Source: an uncultured Cardiobacterium sp.
Lineage (GTDB): Bacteria; Pseudomonadota; Gammaproteobacteria; Cardiobacteriales; Cardiobacteriaceae
NCBI RefSeq assembly: GCF_938028185.1
Contig: NZ_CALJAH010000208.1
Location: 1 to 9,353, forward strand
Reading direction: 5' to 3'
Length of the DNA stretch: 9,353 nucleotides
Shown: one piece after another, positions 1 through 5,699 of the stretch
Numbering within the stretch: position 1 is the stretch's first letter
Layout: every line of letters starts with the position of its first letter
Made by a program: the position numbers and the translations under genes
The notes under the pieces: model-generated
Told to the model about the DNA's origin: nothing
What the model saw: the letters and a program-made list of their open reading frames with translations, nothing else
The model's database searches: none

Positions 1-150
1 GCTGAAGACGGCAAAAAGCATGGCGACAAGCAGGTCGTAACAGCTGAATTTTTTGCGGTATTTGTCGGCTTCGCAGGCATCAACGTGATGCTGGAAGGTG
101 CCGTGCATGGCGGGCTTGATAAGGGCGTGGATGCGGGATATTGTGTACAT
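1..150 (-). CDS. IS4-like transposase, N-terminal part (cut by window edge)
   Basis: The minus strand opens with ATG at 150 and stays open for 50 codons to the window edge, so only the N-terminus is visible. The protein begins MYTISRIHALIKPAMHGTF and continues through a Cys/His/Asp stretch to 'KYRKKFSCYDLLVAMLFAVFS'-like sequence. This spacing of K-x-F-S-x-x-D-x-L-x-x-M-L-F-A resembles the N-terminal DUF4372-type domain of many IS4-family transposases, where it precedes the DDE catalytic domain. The catalytic residues would lie outside the window and cannot be checked. There is no obvious Shine-Dalgarno sequence before the ATG, which is common for transposases. A GC-rich hairpin (183-197) lies upstream in the leader. 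The assignment comes from motif memory only. It could also be a decayed IS copy. Confidence 0.55.
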   Translation of the reverse strand, partial: MYTISRIHALIKPAMHGTFQHHVDACEADKYRKKFSCYDLLVAMLFAVFS

Positions 151-218
151 GGGTTGCAGCTTTTGTTTTTTGAGTTGTTGTACGGGGTTTTACCCCGGGA
201 AACGGGAGCCTGCAACCC
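151..218. repeat. Inverted repeat and hairpin upstream of the transposase
   Basis: GGGTTGCAG at 151-159 is exactly inverted as CTGCAACCC at 210-218. Between them lies a hairpin with a 6-bp stem (CGGGGT 183-188, ACCCCG 192-197). Read on the minus strand this is the leader of the transposase. The outer arm at 210-218 may mark or lie close to the end of the insertion sequence, but the opposite end is outside the window, so no terminal repeat can be confirmed. The hairpin could alternatively reduce read-in transcription into the transposase. Confidence 0.4.
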
Positions 219-258
219 TTTTTTGTGGGCGTCCGGTTTTATTCCGGACAGTAGTGTC

Positions 259-395
259 CCCACGGGGGAGGGGGCAGAACGGCGCAAGCACCAAATATTT
301 GTTTTTCATCAAACGACGGTGGGGCAAGCCCCACCCTACAACGGTTCAGAAAACAAAAGCGTGAACAGCAGCGGTAAAACCCCTTCCCCCGTGGG
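259..395. repeat. Composite repeat: inverted 16-bp arms around a central palindrome
   Basis: The word CCCACGGGGGAGGGGG (259-274) recurs inverted at 380-395 with one mismatch. Close to the middle is an 8-bp perfect stem, GGTGGGGC (318-325) and GCCCCACC (328-335), with a 2-nt loop. Palindromes of the type GGTGGGGCAAGCCCCACC are, from memory, seen as dispersed intergenic repeats in various bacteria. Whether the 137-bp block moves as one unit cannot be judged from one copy. Confidence 0.45.
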
Positions 396-457
396 CGGGC
401 GCCCATGAAAAATGCGGAAGCATTTTGCGCGGGAACCCGCCCGCTGCGGGGGAGGGG
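380..457. repeat. 78-bp imperfect inverted repeat (hairpin-forming)
   Basis: The outer arms CCCCTTCCCCC (380-390) and GGGGGAGGGG (448-457) are complementary apart from one extra base. The middle arms GGGCGGGC and GCCCGC pair imperfectly. The apex is a perfect 7-bp stem, AAAATGC (409-415) and GCATTTT (420-426), with a GGAA loop. It lies 32 bp beyond the fecB stop on the minus strand and could act as a transcript-end hairpin, although there is no clean T-run after the full stem. REP-like dispersed repeat is the alternative. Confidence 0.45.
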
Positions 458-489
458 AGCGGCGCGTCATTCAGCAACCACGCGACAAA

Positions 490-1174
490 TCACTTCGCCT
501 TGGCGACCGCATCGCGTACCTGTTCCGCCATCAATTTGGCGGCAATCAGCCCGCGTGAGCGCGCCCACAAATCCGGCTCGATACTGACATTATGCGCAGG
601 ATTGGCGACCTTGAGCGCGCTCCACAGCGACTCCTTCTCCCACTTGCGCACCACGCTTTCCTCGCGGTAATGGGCGACAAACAGCCAGTCCGGGTCTTGC
701 GCGAGGAACTGCTCCAGCCCAATCTCATAAAACGCCTTGCCATCAACCGGCGGCGGCAACTTGAAACCGAGGCGGACGACCACGCCACCGGCAAAATAAT
801 CGCCGGAGAACAGGTCAAACGTATTCTCGCGCGAAGCGCCGACGATGGCCGTTTGCCCGGCGGGAATACCTGCCTTGATGTCATCAAATTCCTTGTTCAG
901 CGCATCGACCTTCGCCTTCATCTCGTCGTGCTTGCCGACCGCGTCGCCAATCACCTGCGCCTGCGCGAGGATGTCATCGAGGCTGCCGTAGCGCGAATTC
1001 AAGAGCAGCACCGGCGCAATCTTCGACAACTCGTCATAGGCGGCGGCGTGGCGATCCTTGTCCGCAATAATCAAATCCGGCTTGAGCGAGGCAATCGTCT
1101 CCATGTTCGGCTGCGCGCGCGTGCGCGGCGAAAGAGAAAGCCGCCAGCGCGGCGAGAAAGAGGCGTCTGTATAT
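490..1174 (-). pseudogene. fecB: Broken fecB-like periplasmic ferric-siderophore binding protein
   Basis: From 1119 to 490 the minus strand encodes the C-terminal two thirds of a FecB-type (class III, BtuF/FhuD fold) substrate-binding protein. TRAQPNMETIASLKPDLIIAD leads in, IGLEQFLAQDP and VAHYREESVV follow, and the end is a basic/Ala tail. The order and spacing match E. coli FecB (about 300 aa), the ferric-dicitrate binder of an ABC importer, as I remember it. Further upstream, 1171 to about 1110 encodes a good signal peptide (YRRLFLAALAAFSFAAHA) preceded by AGGAG (1182-1186). That frame does not join the FecB frame, and roughly 65 residues of the N-terminal lobe are absent. The codon 7 nt after AGGAG is ATA (1172-1174), not ATG. 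I infer an internal deletion in a CGCGCG tract plus loss of the start codon. Initiation at the internal ATG (1104) would give a 204-aa protein with no signal peptide. No other fec genes are visible. Confidence 0.75.
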
Positions 1175-1334
1175 AGGAAAGCTCCTGAAAGGGGTTAATG
1201 AGAGGGCTTGTTATTCACGGCGCGCAGTGTAAAGACAAACCCCGGCAGACGCCAGAGCCAAACACGCGGCATACCTGCCCCGCCGTCCGCGCAGATGCAT
1301 CGCGCGCGATGGCATATTCTGCGCTGTAAAATCG

Positions 1335-1363
1335 TTGCCGCTTGTCCATGAAACCGATAATAT
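1335..1363 (+). promoter_or_regulatory. Porin promoter (sigma70-like)
   Basis: TTGCCG (1335-1340) and TAATAT (1358-1363) are separated by exactly 17 bp, a good sigma70 layout. Transcription would start near 1370, giving a leader of about 26 nt before the ATG at 1396. This makes the in-frame ATG at 1342, which lies in the spacer, an unlikely start. A perfect 12-bp palindrome, ATCGCGCGCGAT (1299-1310), lies about 25 bp upstream of the -35 and could be an operator; this is speculation. Confidence 0.6.
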
Positions 1364-1395
1364 TGCAAGCGCAATTCAAACAAGAGGTGCGAGTT

Positions 1396-2349
1396 ATGCG
1401 TAAATCACAGATGGCAGCGGCAATGGTGTTGTCGCTGGGAACAATATCCGCGATAGCAGCGGACGGACGGGATACCACGCTTTACGGCTCATTGGCGCAA
1501 GGGGTGCAATATCACAGCAAGGCAGAGAAAAACAGCCACATGGATTATCTCAATGACCATTTGCGTATTGGCGTCAAGGGGACGGAAGCGCTCGGTGGCA
1601 ATAATCAGCTTTTCTTCAATCTTTATCTCACCAGCGAGGAAAACAAGGATGGCAGCGGCTTGAATGGTGTGCGCGAGGCGCATATCGGCGTGCAAGGCGA
1701 TTTTGGCAGATTGACCCTGGGTAAACAGAAAACCGCCTGGAAAACTTATATGGTCAAATCCGTTTTTGACGATGCGGCGATTGGCATTGAGCGGCTCGGC
1801 AAAATGATTCGCTACGATTTGGAAGATATTGGCGGCAGCGGTTTCAGTTTTGCCGTTGATGGCGTGCTGGACGGCAAGCATGAAGTGATTAAAAGCGGCA
1901 GAAGTCGCGGCTTTAATGAATTTAGTGCGGCGGTGGGCTACAAAAACAATACCTTTGCCGTATCTGCCGGTTATGAAGGCACCAGCGGCAATGGCATCAA
2001 AACCAAACTGGGCGGCAGTACCGACGCCATTATGGGCGCTTCCGCCGCCGTCACCCTGCTGCGTTATGACGACAAAAGCCCAATGCTGGAATGGGCATTG
2101 GACGCGCAGCATCACGCCCATTTCGGCGAATATGCTTCCACCTCGCTCAATTATACTTGGGGCGCGCACCAATTCCGCGGCGGCTGGGAAGGCATTGATT
2201 ATGACAAGGAGAAATTCTGGCAGCAATATCATTTGGGACATATCTACAAATTCAGCGAACGAACCGATACCGAGCTGAAAGGTACTTATCGCAAACAGGG
2301 CGATGATGACGAATTTATCGGCAAATTGACATTGCATCATGCCTTCTGA
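1396..2349 (+). CDS. Outer-membrane porin, Neisseria/beta-proteobacterial type
   Basis: A 317-residue general porin that should form a trimeric 16-strand barrel letting small hydrophilic solutes cross the outer membrane. The start at 1396 is chosen because AGAGGTG lies 7 nt upstream and because the protein then begins with a clean signal peptide, MRKSQMAAAMVLSLGTISAIAA, with cleavage near residue 22. The mature protein shows porin_4 landmarks: TTLYGSLAQGV at the first strand, LRIGVKGTEALGGNNQLFFNLY, then REAHIGVQGDFGRLTLGKQ, alternating polar and hydrophobic strands, and a terminal HHAF whose final Phe is the usual barrel-assembly signal. It is slightly shorter than typical neisserial porins (330-390 aa), probably through shorter loops. 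Codon use is visibly more A/T-rich than in dld or purF, which may reflect expression level or acquisition. It is transcribed alone between its own promoter and terminator. Solute preference cannot be inferred. Confidence 0.88.
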   Translation: MRKSQMAAAMVLSLGTISAIAADGRDTTLYGSLAQGVQYHSKAEKNSHMDYLNDHLRIGVKGTEALGGNNQLFFNLYLTSEENKDGSGLNGVREAHIGVQGDFGRLTLGKQKTAWKTYMVKSVFDDAAIGIERLGKMIRYDLEDIGGSGFSFAVDGVLDGKHEVIKSGRSRGFNEFSAAVGYKNNTFAVSAGYEGTSGNGIKTKLGGSTDAIMGASAAVTLLRYDDKSPMLEWALDAQHHAHFGEYASTSLNYTWGAHQFRGGWEGIDYDKEKFWQQYHLGHIYKFSERTDTELKGTYRKQGDDDEFIGKLTLHHAF

Positions 2350-2359
2350 TGGCAGCGTG

Positions 2360-2389
2360 AAAAAAGCGGGGTAAATGCCCCGCTTTTTT
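2360..2389 (+). terminator. Rho-independent terminator of the porin gene
   Basis: A perfect 12-bp stem, AAAAAAGCGGGG (2360-2371) and CCCCGCTTTTTT (2378-2389), with a 6-nt loop, lies 11 bp after the porin stop codon. The T-run closes the plus-strand stem. The A-run gives a matching U-run on the other strand, so it could work both ways. Confidence 0.9.
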
Positions 2390-2431
2390 GATGCCGTGAT
2401 GTGCGGATGCTAGTAGCTGTTTACAATTCAT

Positions 2432-2477
2432 CTGCAAGGCCTTGCAGGTTGGATTACGGCTGTGCCTAACCCAACCT
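2432..2477. repeat. 16-bp palindrome joined to an inverted GGTTGG repeat
   Basis: CTGCAAGGCCTTGCAG (2432-2447) is a perfect palindrome. It overlaps AGGTTGGATTA (2446-2456), which is inverted with one mismatch as TAACCCAACCT (2467-2477). It lies between two terminators, in DNA with no gene. GTAGGTTGGGTTAGG-type words occur, from memory, as dispersed intergenic repeats in many bacteria, so this is probably one more copy rather than a regulatory site. Confidence 0.4.
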
Positions 2478-2520
2478 ACAGAACGGCGTGTGCAAACCAC
2501 GCCTGTGCGAGCGCATTAAA

Positions 2521-2542
2521 AAACGCCGGTTGCCCGGCGTTT
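2521..2542 (-). terminator. Terminator of the CBS-permease operon
   Basis: On the minus strand a 9-bp stem, AAACGCCGG/CCGGCGTTT (2534-2542 with 2521-2529), carries a 4-nt loop and runs into further Ts (2518-2520). It begins 5 bp past the permease stop codon and is a standard intrinsic terminator. Confidence 0.85.
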
Positions 2543-2547
2543 GTCGT

Positions 2548-3870
2548 TCAGAAGTAGCGCAGCCACAGGTAGATGTGCGACAGCAGGATGGTCAGCAGCA
2601 TCAGCGGGAAGGCGTATTTGGCGAACTGCACCATGCCGATCGGCTGTTTAGCCTTTTCGGCGAAGGCGGCGACGGTGAGGTTGGCGCTGGCACCAATCAG
2701 GGTACCGTTGCCGCCGAGGCAGGCGCCGAGTGCGAGCGCCCACCATACCGGTTCAAAGGCTTCCGGCGGGATGCCCTGTCCGGCCGATTGCAACAGCGGA
2801 ATCATGGTGGCGACGAAGGGGATGTTGTCCAGCACGGAGGAGAGCAGCGCCGAGACCCAGAGCACGGCGTAGGCCATTTTCGGCACGTCGCCCCCGGTGG
2901 CGGCGATGAGTTTTTCGCCGAGTACTCCAAGCAGGCCGCTTTGTTCGACCGCGCCGACGATGATGAACAGCCCCATGAAGAAGTAGATGGTGATCCATTC
3001 GACTTCGGTGAAGGCCTGGTGCACGTTTTCGCTTTGTTTGTCCGCCGGTTGGCGGCCATAGGCGAGCATCATCAACAGCGCCGCGCCGGAGAGGGCGACG
3101 GTGCCGGGTTCGATGTGCAGCGGGTGGCCGATAAAGAAGCCCAAGAGAACGAGGCCGAAGACGAGGCCGCATTTTTTCAGGAGGTGGGCATCGGTGATGG
3201 CTTCTTTTTCGTCAAAGCGCATGATGGCGTCGCGCGCTGCCTGGGTAGTTTTCAGGTTGCGGCGGTGGATGAGCCAGAGCACGCCGCAGACGGCGACGAG
3301 GATGACGACGGAAATCGGCGTCAGGTGGTAGATGAATTCGGCGAAACTGAGGCTGTTTTTCGAGCCGATGATGATGTTCGGCGGGTCGCCGATGAGGGTG
3401 GCGGTGCCGCCGATGTTGGAGGCAAGGATGGTGGCGAAGAGGTAGGGGAAGGCGCGCACGTTGAGCTGTTCGGTGATGAGCAGCGTCACCGGGGTGATGA
3501 GCAGCACGGTGGTGACGTTGTCGAGCAGCGCGGAGAAGAGCGCGGTGATGCCCGCCAGCATCAGCATGATGCCGACCGGATCGGCCTTGACCCACTTGGC
3601 GGAGCGGATGGCGACGTACTGGAACACGCCGGTTTTGGCGGTGATGTTCACCAGCATCATCATCCCAGTGAGCAGCCATAGCGTGTTGAAATCTACTTTT
3701 TCCAGCGCCTGCGCCTGGCTGAGCAGGCCGCAGTAAATCATCAGCATCGCGCCAAAAAGGGCGATGACGGCGCGGTTTAATTTCTCCAGAATCAGGATGA
3801 TATAGACGATGACGAGGATGATGCCGGAGAGCCACATCGGGTTTAAGCCAAAGATTGCGTGTGAGTTCAT
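2548..3870 (-). CDS. ArsB/NhaD-type (IT superfamily) ion permease
   Basis: A 440-residue inner-membrane protein with about 11-12 hydrophobic spans. It belongs to the ion transporter group that includes NhaD Na+/H+ antiporters, ArsB, the P protein and CitM/SLC13 carriers. The internal duplication typical of this group is plain: SALLDNVTTVLLITP (113-127) and SNIGGTATLIGDPPNIIIG (151-169) in the first half are echoed by SSVLDNIPFVATMIP (344-358) and GGNGTLIGASANL (386-398) in the second. The paired LDN and GG-x-(A/G)TLIG motifs are where such proteins bind substrate and Na+. A polar loop near residues 203-233 divides the halves. Translation is probably coupled to the preceding CBS gene: AAGGA overlaps that gene's end, the gap is 4 bp and the ATG is at 3870. 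The substrate is open: Na+/H+, a dicarboxylate or an oxyanion. The DPPN motif fits NhaD and P-protein relatives, but I would not fix a gene name. Confidence 0.85.
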   Translation of the reverse strand: MNSHAIFGLNPMWLSGIILVIVYIILILEKLNRAVIALFGAMLMIYCGLLSQAQALEKVDFNTLWLLTGMMMLVNITAKTGVFQYVAIRSAKWVKADPVGIMLMLAGITALFSALLDNVTTVLLITPVTLLITEQLNVRAFPYLFATILASNIGGTATLIGDPPNIIIGSKNSLSFAEFIYHLTPISVVILVAVCGVLWLIHRRNLKTTQAARDAIMRFDEKEAITDAHLLKKCGLVFGLVLLGFFIGHPLHIEPGTVALSGAALLMMLAYGRQPADKQSENVHQAFTEVEWITIYFFMGLFIIVGAVEQSGLLGVLGEKLIAATGGDVPKMAYAVLWVSALLSSVLDNIPFVATMIPLLQSAGQGIPPEAFEPVWWALALGACLGGNGTLIGASANLTVAAFAEKAKQPIGMVQFAKYAFPLMLLTILLSHIYLWLRYF

Positions 3871-3874
3871 GGGA

Positions 3875-4354
3875 TTATCCTTTGGCGCCCTGGATGTGGT
3901 CGAGAACGCCGTTGATGCTGACCACGCCGCAGAAGCGGCGGCTGCCGGCTTCGACGATGATGGCGTGGCTGTGGTATTGATAAATCAGGTAAAGCGCTTC
4001 CATCAGGCTGGTTTCCGGATGGAGCAGCGGGATGTCTTCGGTAATGAGGTGGTCGGTAATCGGCTCGCCACCGCGCGCGTGCAGGCGCTCGCGCAGCTCG
4101 TCCACGCTGGTTTTCATAAAATCCAGCTCCGGCAGCTTCTTGCCGTAGGCGGGATTGGCGGTGACGCCGCGCGGCAGCAGCACTTCTATCAATGACATAC
4201 TGCTGAAAACGCCGATGAAATCGCCCGCGTCATCAACCACGGGAAAGTAACGGACGCCGCTGTGGTGCGTCGCCTCGAAGGCCTCGGCAATGGTCATCGC
4301 CGGATGCAGGATGCGCGGGTGCGCAATCATGATGTCGCGACAGGTGTAATGCAT
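3875..4354 (-). CDS. CBS-domain-pair protein, probable regulator of the adjacent permease
   Basis: A 159-residue soluble protein made almost entirely of two CBS motifs. The first (about residues 6-58) contains DIMIAHPRILHPAMTIAEA and YFPVVDDAGDFIGVFS. The second (about 101-152) contains DHLITEDIPLLHPETSLMEA and HAIIVEAGSRRFCGVVSI. Paired CBS domains form a Bateman module that usually binds adenine nucleotides or similar ligands and senses energy or ion state. No DNA-binding or enzyme domain is present. I chose the ATG at 4354 because GGGGA lies 6 nt upstream and a TACAAT box at 4398-4403 puts the transcript start just before it. In-frame ATGs at 4429 and 4399 would lie upstream of or inside that -10 box. 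The gene is first in an operon with the permease and ends 4 bp before it, so the simplest role is cytoplasmic gating of that transporter. This is inference. Confidence 0.82.
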   Translation of the reverse strand: MHYTCRDIMIAHPRILHPAMTIAEAFEATHHSGVRYFPVVDDAGDFIGVFSSMSLIEVLLPRGVTANPAYGKKLPELDFMKTSVDELRERLHARGGEPITDHLITEDIPLLHPETSLMEALYLIYQYHSHAIIVEAGSRRFCGVVSINGVLDHIQGAKG

Positions 4355-4397
4355 AAAAGTCCCCGGATGAGATGGTAAAAAAGTTTTAACATGGGGC

Positions 4398-4403
4398 ATT
4401 GTA
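4398..4403 (-). promoter_or_regulatory. -10 box of the CBS-permease operon
   Basis: TACAAT on the minus strand is a near-consensus -10 element. With a 17-bp spacer the -35 would be TGGTTT, which is weak. Transcription would start about 37 nt before the ATG at 4354, which fits the chosen start. The inverted repeat at 4419-4467 overlaps the -35 region. Confidence 0.45.
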
Positions 4404-4418
4404 GCGCGCGTTTCCACA

Positions 4419-4467
4419 GAAAACCACAAAAAAGCGCAGAGTCTTCACATAAATGATTGTGGTTTTC
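4419..4467. repeat. 11-bp inverted repeat at the CBS operon promoter
   Basis: GAAAACCACAA (4419-4429) is perfectly inverted as TTGTGGTTTTC (4457-4467), 27 bp apart. The inner arm overlaps the probable -35 region of the CBS-permease promoter. Two half-sites about 38 bp centre to centre could serve a looping or dimeric repressor. A simple hairpin is the alternative. Confidence 0.35.
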
Positions 4468-4487
4468 GTGATGACGTGAAAGCCGTA

Positions 4488-4594
4488 TATAGCCATCCAC
4501 CGAAAGTTTCAGACAAGGCGCGCCGCTGAAGGCAGTACGCGGTTGTACGGCGAAGCGGCGCAACACAGTATGAGGCTTTCGGTGGATGGCTATA
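4488..4594. mobile_element. 107-bp Correia-like MITE
   Basis: Perfect 19-bp terminal inverted repeats, TATAGCCATCCACCGAAAG (4488-4506) and its complement (4576-4594), enclose 69 bp. Inside is a second perfect inverted pair, GCGCCGCT (4520-4527) and AGCGGCGC (4554-4561). Both ends carry TATA, consistent with TA as the target duplication. The layout recalls short Correia elements of Neisseria (about 104-108 bp, TATAG ends). Core words are also shared as I remember them: CAG(G)ACAAGGCG, CAGTAC, GTACGGC and GCAAC. It encodes no protein. It separates the CBS operon promoter from the Sel1 pseudogene, and its right end places TATAGT (4591-4596) 31 bp before the Sel1 ATG. Confidence 0.75.
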
Positions 4595-4627
4595 GTGTTG
4601 CCCAACACCTTGCAACCCCATAGCACG

Positions 4628-5457
4628 ATGAAACAGAAAAAACCGCCTGTCATTCCGCCCGCCGTGCAGCCACTCTCGTACCAATACCATGATTTCTTGC
4701 TGGACAGGCAACCCGAACTGCTAGACGCCCTACGGCGCGATGTGACCGCCGGGCGCGCCAATGCGCAATACCTGATGGGGATGATGTATGCCGAGGGACA
4801 CCACCTGCCGCAAGATACAGAGCTGGCATTGCACTGGCTGGAGCGGGCGGCAAAACAGGGCCATCTGACGCGCAACTGGATTTGGGGCTGCTCTATTTGG
4901 AAAGCGGCGATGCCGAAGGCGGGCGGCAATGGCTGATTATTGCCGGTGCAGGCGGTTCGGCGCAGGCGCAATACCAGTTGTTTCGCTATTACTTTGAGGG
5001 GCAGTATGGCGCGCCGGATTACTCACAGGCGATGGAATGGTTGGAGTGGGCGGCGCAAGGCGGCGTGGTGGAAGCGCAGGATGCACTCGGCAGCCTCTAC
5101 CTTTACGGAGAGAATGTACCGGAAGACCGGAAAAAAGCGCGCTACTGGCTAAGAAAAGCGGCGGCAAAATCCTTGCCGCAGGCGCAATACCATTTGGGAC
5201 TGCTGTATTTGAGTGAACCCGCCCCGACCACACGGCAACGCAATAGCGGATTGCAATGGCTGGGCAAAGCGGCGTGGGCAAATTTCGCCCAGGCGCAATT
5301 CATGCTGGGCGTGTATTTATTGCAAGGAAATGCCAGCAAAGCGGATATTGTCGGGGCGCGCTTTTAGCTGGAACAGGCGACCATGCGGGGCATTACCGAC
5401 GCAGCGGAATATTTGCAGAAATGGGAAGCATCGTCTGCGGCAAAAAAGACTGAATAA
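4628..5457 (+). pseudogene. Sel1-repeat protein, broken by a frameshift and a stop codon
   Basis: The reading frame starts MKQKKPPVIPPAVQP at 4628 and shows Sel1-like (TPR-related) repeats: ANAQYLMGMMYAEG...DTELALHWLERAAKQGH, then AQYQLFRYYFEGQYG, AQDALGSLYLYGENVP and AQYHLGLLYLSE. Such solenoid repeats bind proteins and are often periplasmic or cytoplasmic adaptors; no clear signal peptide is visible. After the codons for KQGHL the frame shifts at about 4868. Adding one base (restoring CTG GAC GCG from CTGACGCG) yields HLDAQLDLGLLYLESG in the next frame. That frame then meets TAG at 5365-5367 exactly where the repeat wants Trp (ARF-stop-LEQATMRGITDAAEYLQKW), and continues to TAA at 5455. A repaired gene would encode 276 residues. 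The ATG at 4586 lies inside the MITE repeat and is not the native start. No strong Shine-Dalgarno precedes 4628. Sequencing error could explain one lesion, hardly both. Confidence 0.82.
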
Positions 5458-5583
5458 TTATGGGATTGGAATCATTGACCGCTTTAAGTGGATGGAATAT
5501 GGCAATCCGCACCAAACAGCAAATGTAGCCCGGGCATTTATGGTCAACATTCGCAATGCCAACATACGGCTTCGCCACTGCCA

Positions 5584-5612
5584 AAAAAACCGCCAGATGT
5601 TGGCGGTTTTTT
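5584..5612. terminator. Bidirectional terminator between the Sel1 remnant and dld
   Basis: AAAAAACCGCCA (5584-5595) and TGGCGGTTTTTT (5601-5612) form a perfect 12-bp stem with a GATGT loop, with U-runs in both directions. It serves the convergent Sel1 remnant and dld. A further small hairpin, CCGGTT/AACCGG (5617-5632), sits between it and the dld stop. Nothing else is seen in 5458-5699. Confidence 0.88.
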
Positions 5613-5699
5613 GGAGCCGGTTGGAAAACCGGTCTGCACGGATGGCAGTCGCCAAGCGGTGGCGGGCAATCCGTCGCTGTTGTTGCGCGGGTTACGGGG

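Larger units (their letters stand above)
219..489. other. Gene-free stretch filled with palindromic repeats
   Basis: No convincing gene lies between the transposase start and the fecB remnant. Open frames here have no ribosome binding site and no recognisable protein. The stretch holds a hairpin at 231-249 (GTCCGG/CCGGAC, 7-nt loop), a 16-bp G-rich word at 259-274 that recurs inverted at 380-395, a palindrome at 318-335, and an imperfect long inverted repeat at 380-457. Its CCCCC...GGGGG-AGGGG words resemble the palindrome at 7537-7557, which suggests a dispersed repeat family. Confidence 0.6.

Noticed and set aside
85..408. A 107-codon plus-strand frame across the repeat cluster
   Set aside because: There is no ribosome binding site, its frame runs through palindromes, and it matches nothing known.
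1187..1231. Possible Fur box and TACACT -10 upstream of the fecB remnant
   Set aside because: The AATAAC...CTCATT area matches the Fur consensus too poorly, and no -35 fits the -10 at 1226-1231. It is plausible by context only.
1489..2340. A 283-codon minus-strand frame antisense to the porin
   Set aside because: It has no start signal and no family resemblance. The porin has a signal peptide, promoter and terminator.
2488..3681. A 397-codon plus-strand frame antisense to the permease
   Set aside because: The translation is repetitive Asp/Glu/Gly/His-rich, typical of a shadow frame, while the permease on the other strand has duplicated family motifs.
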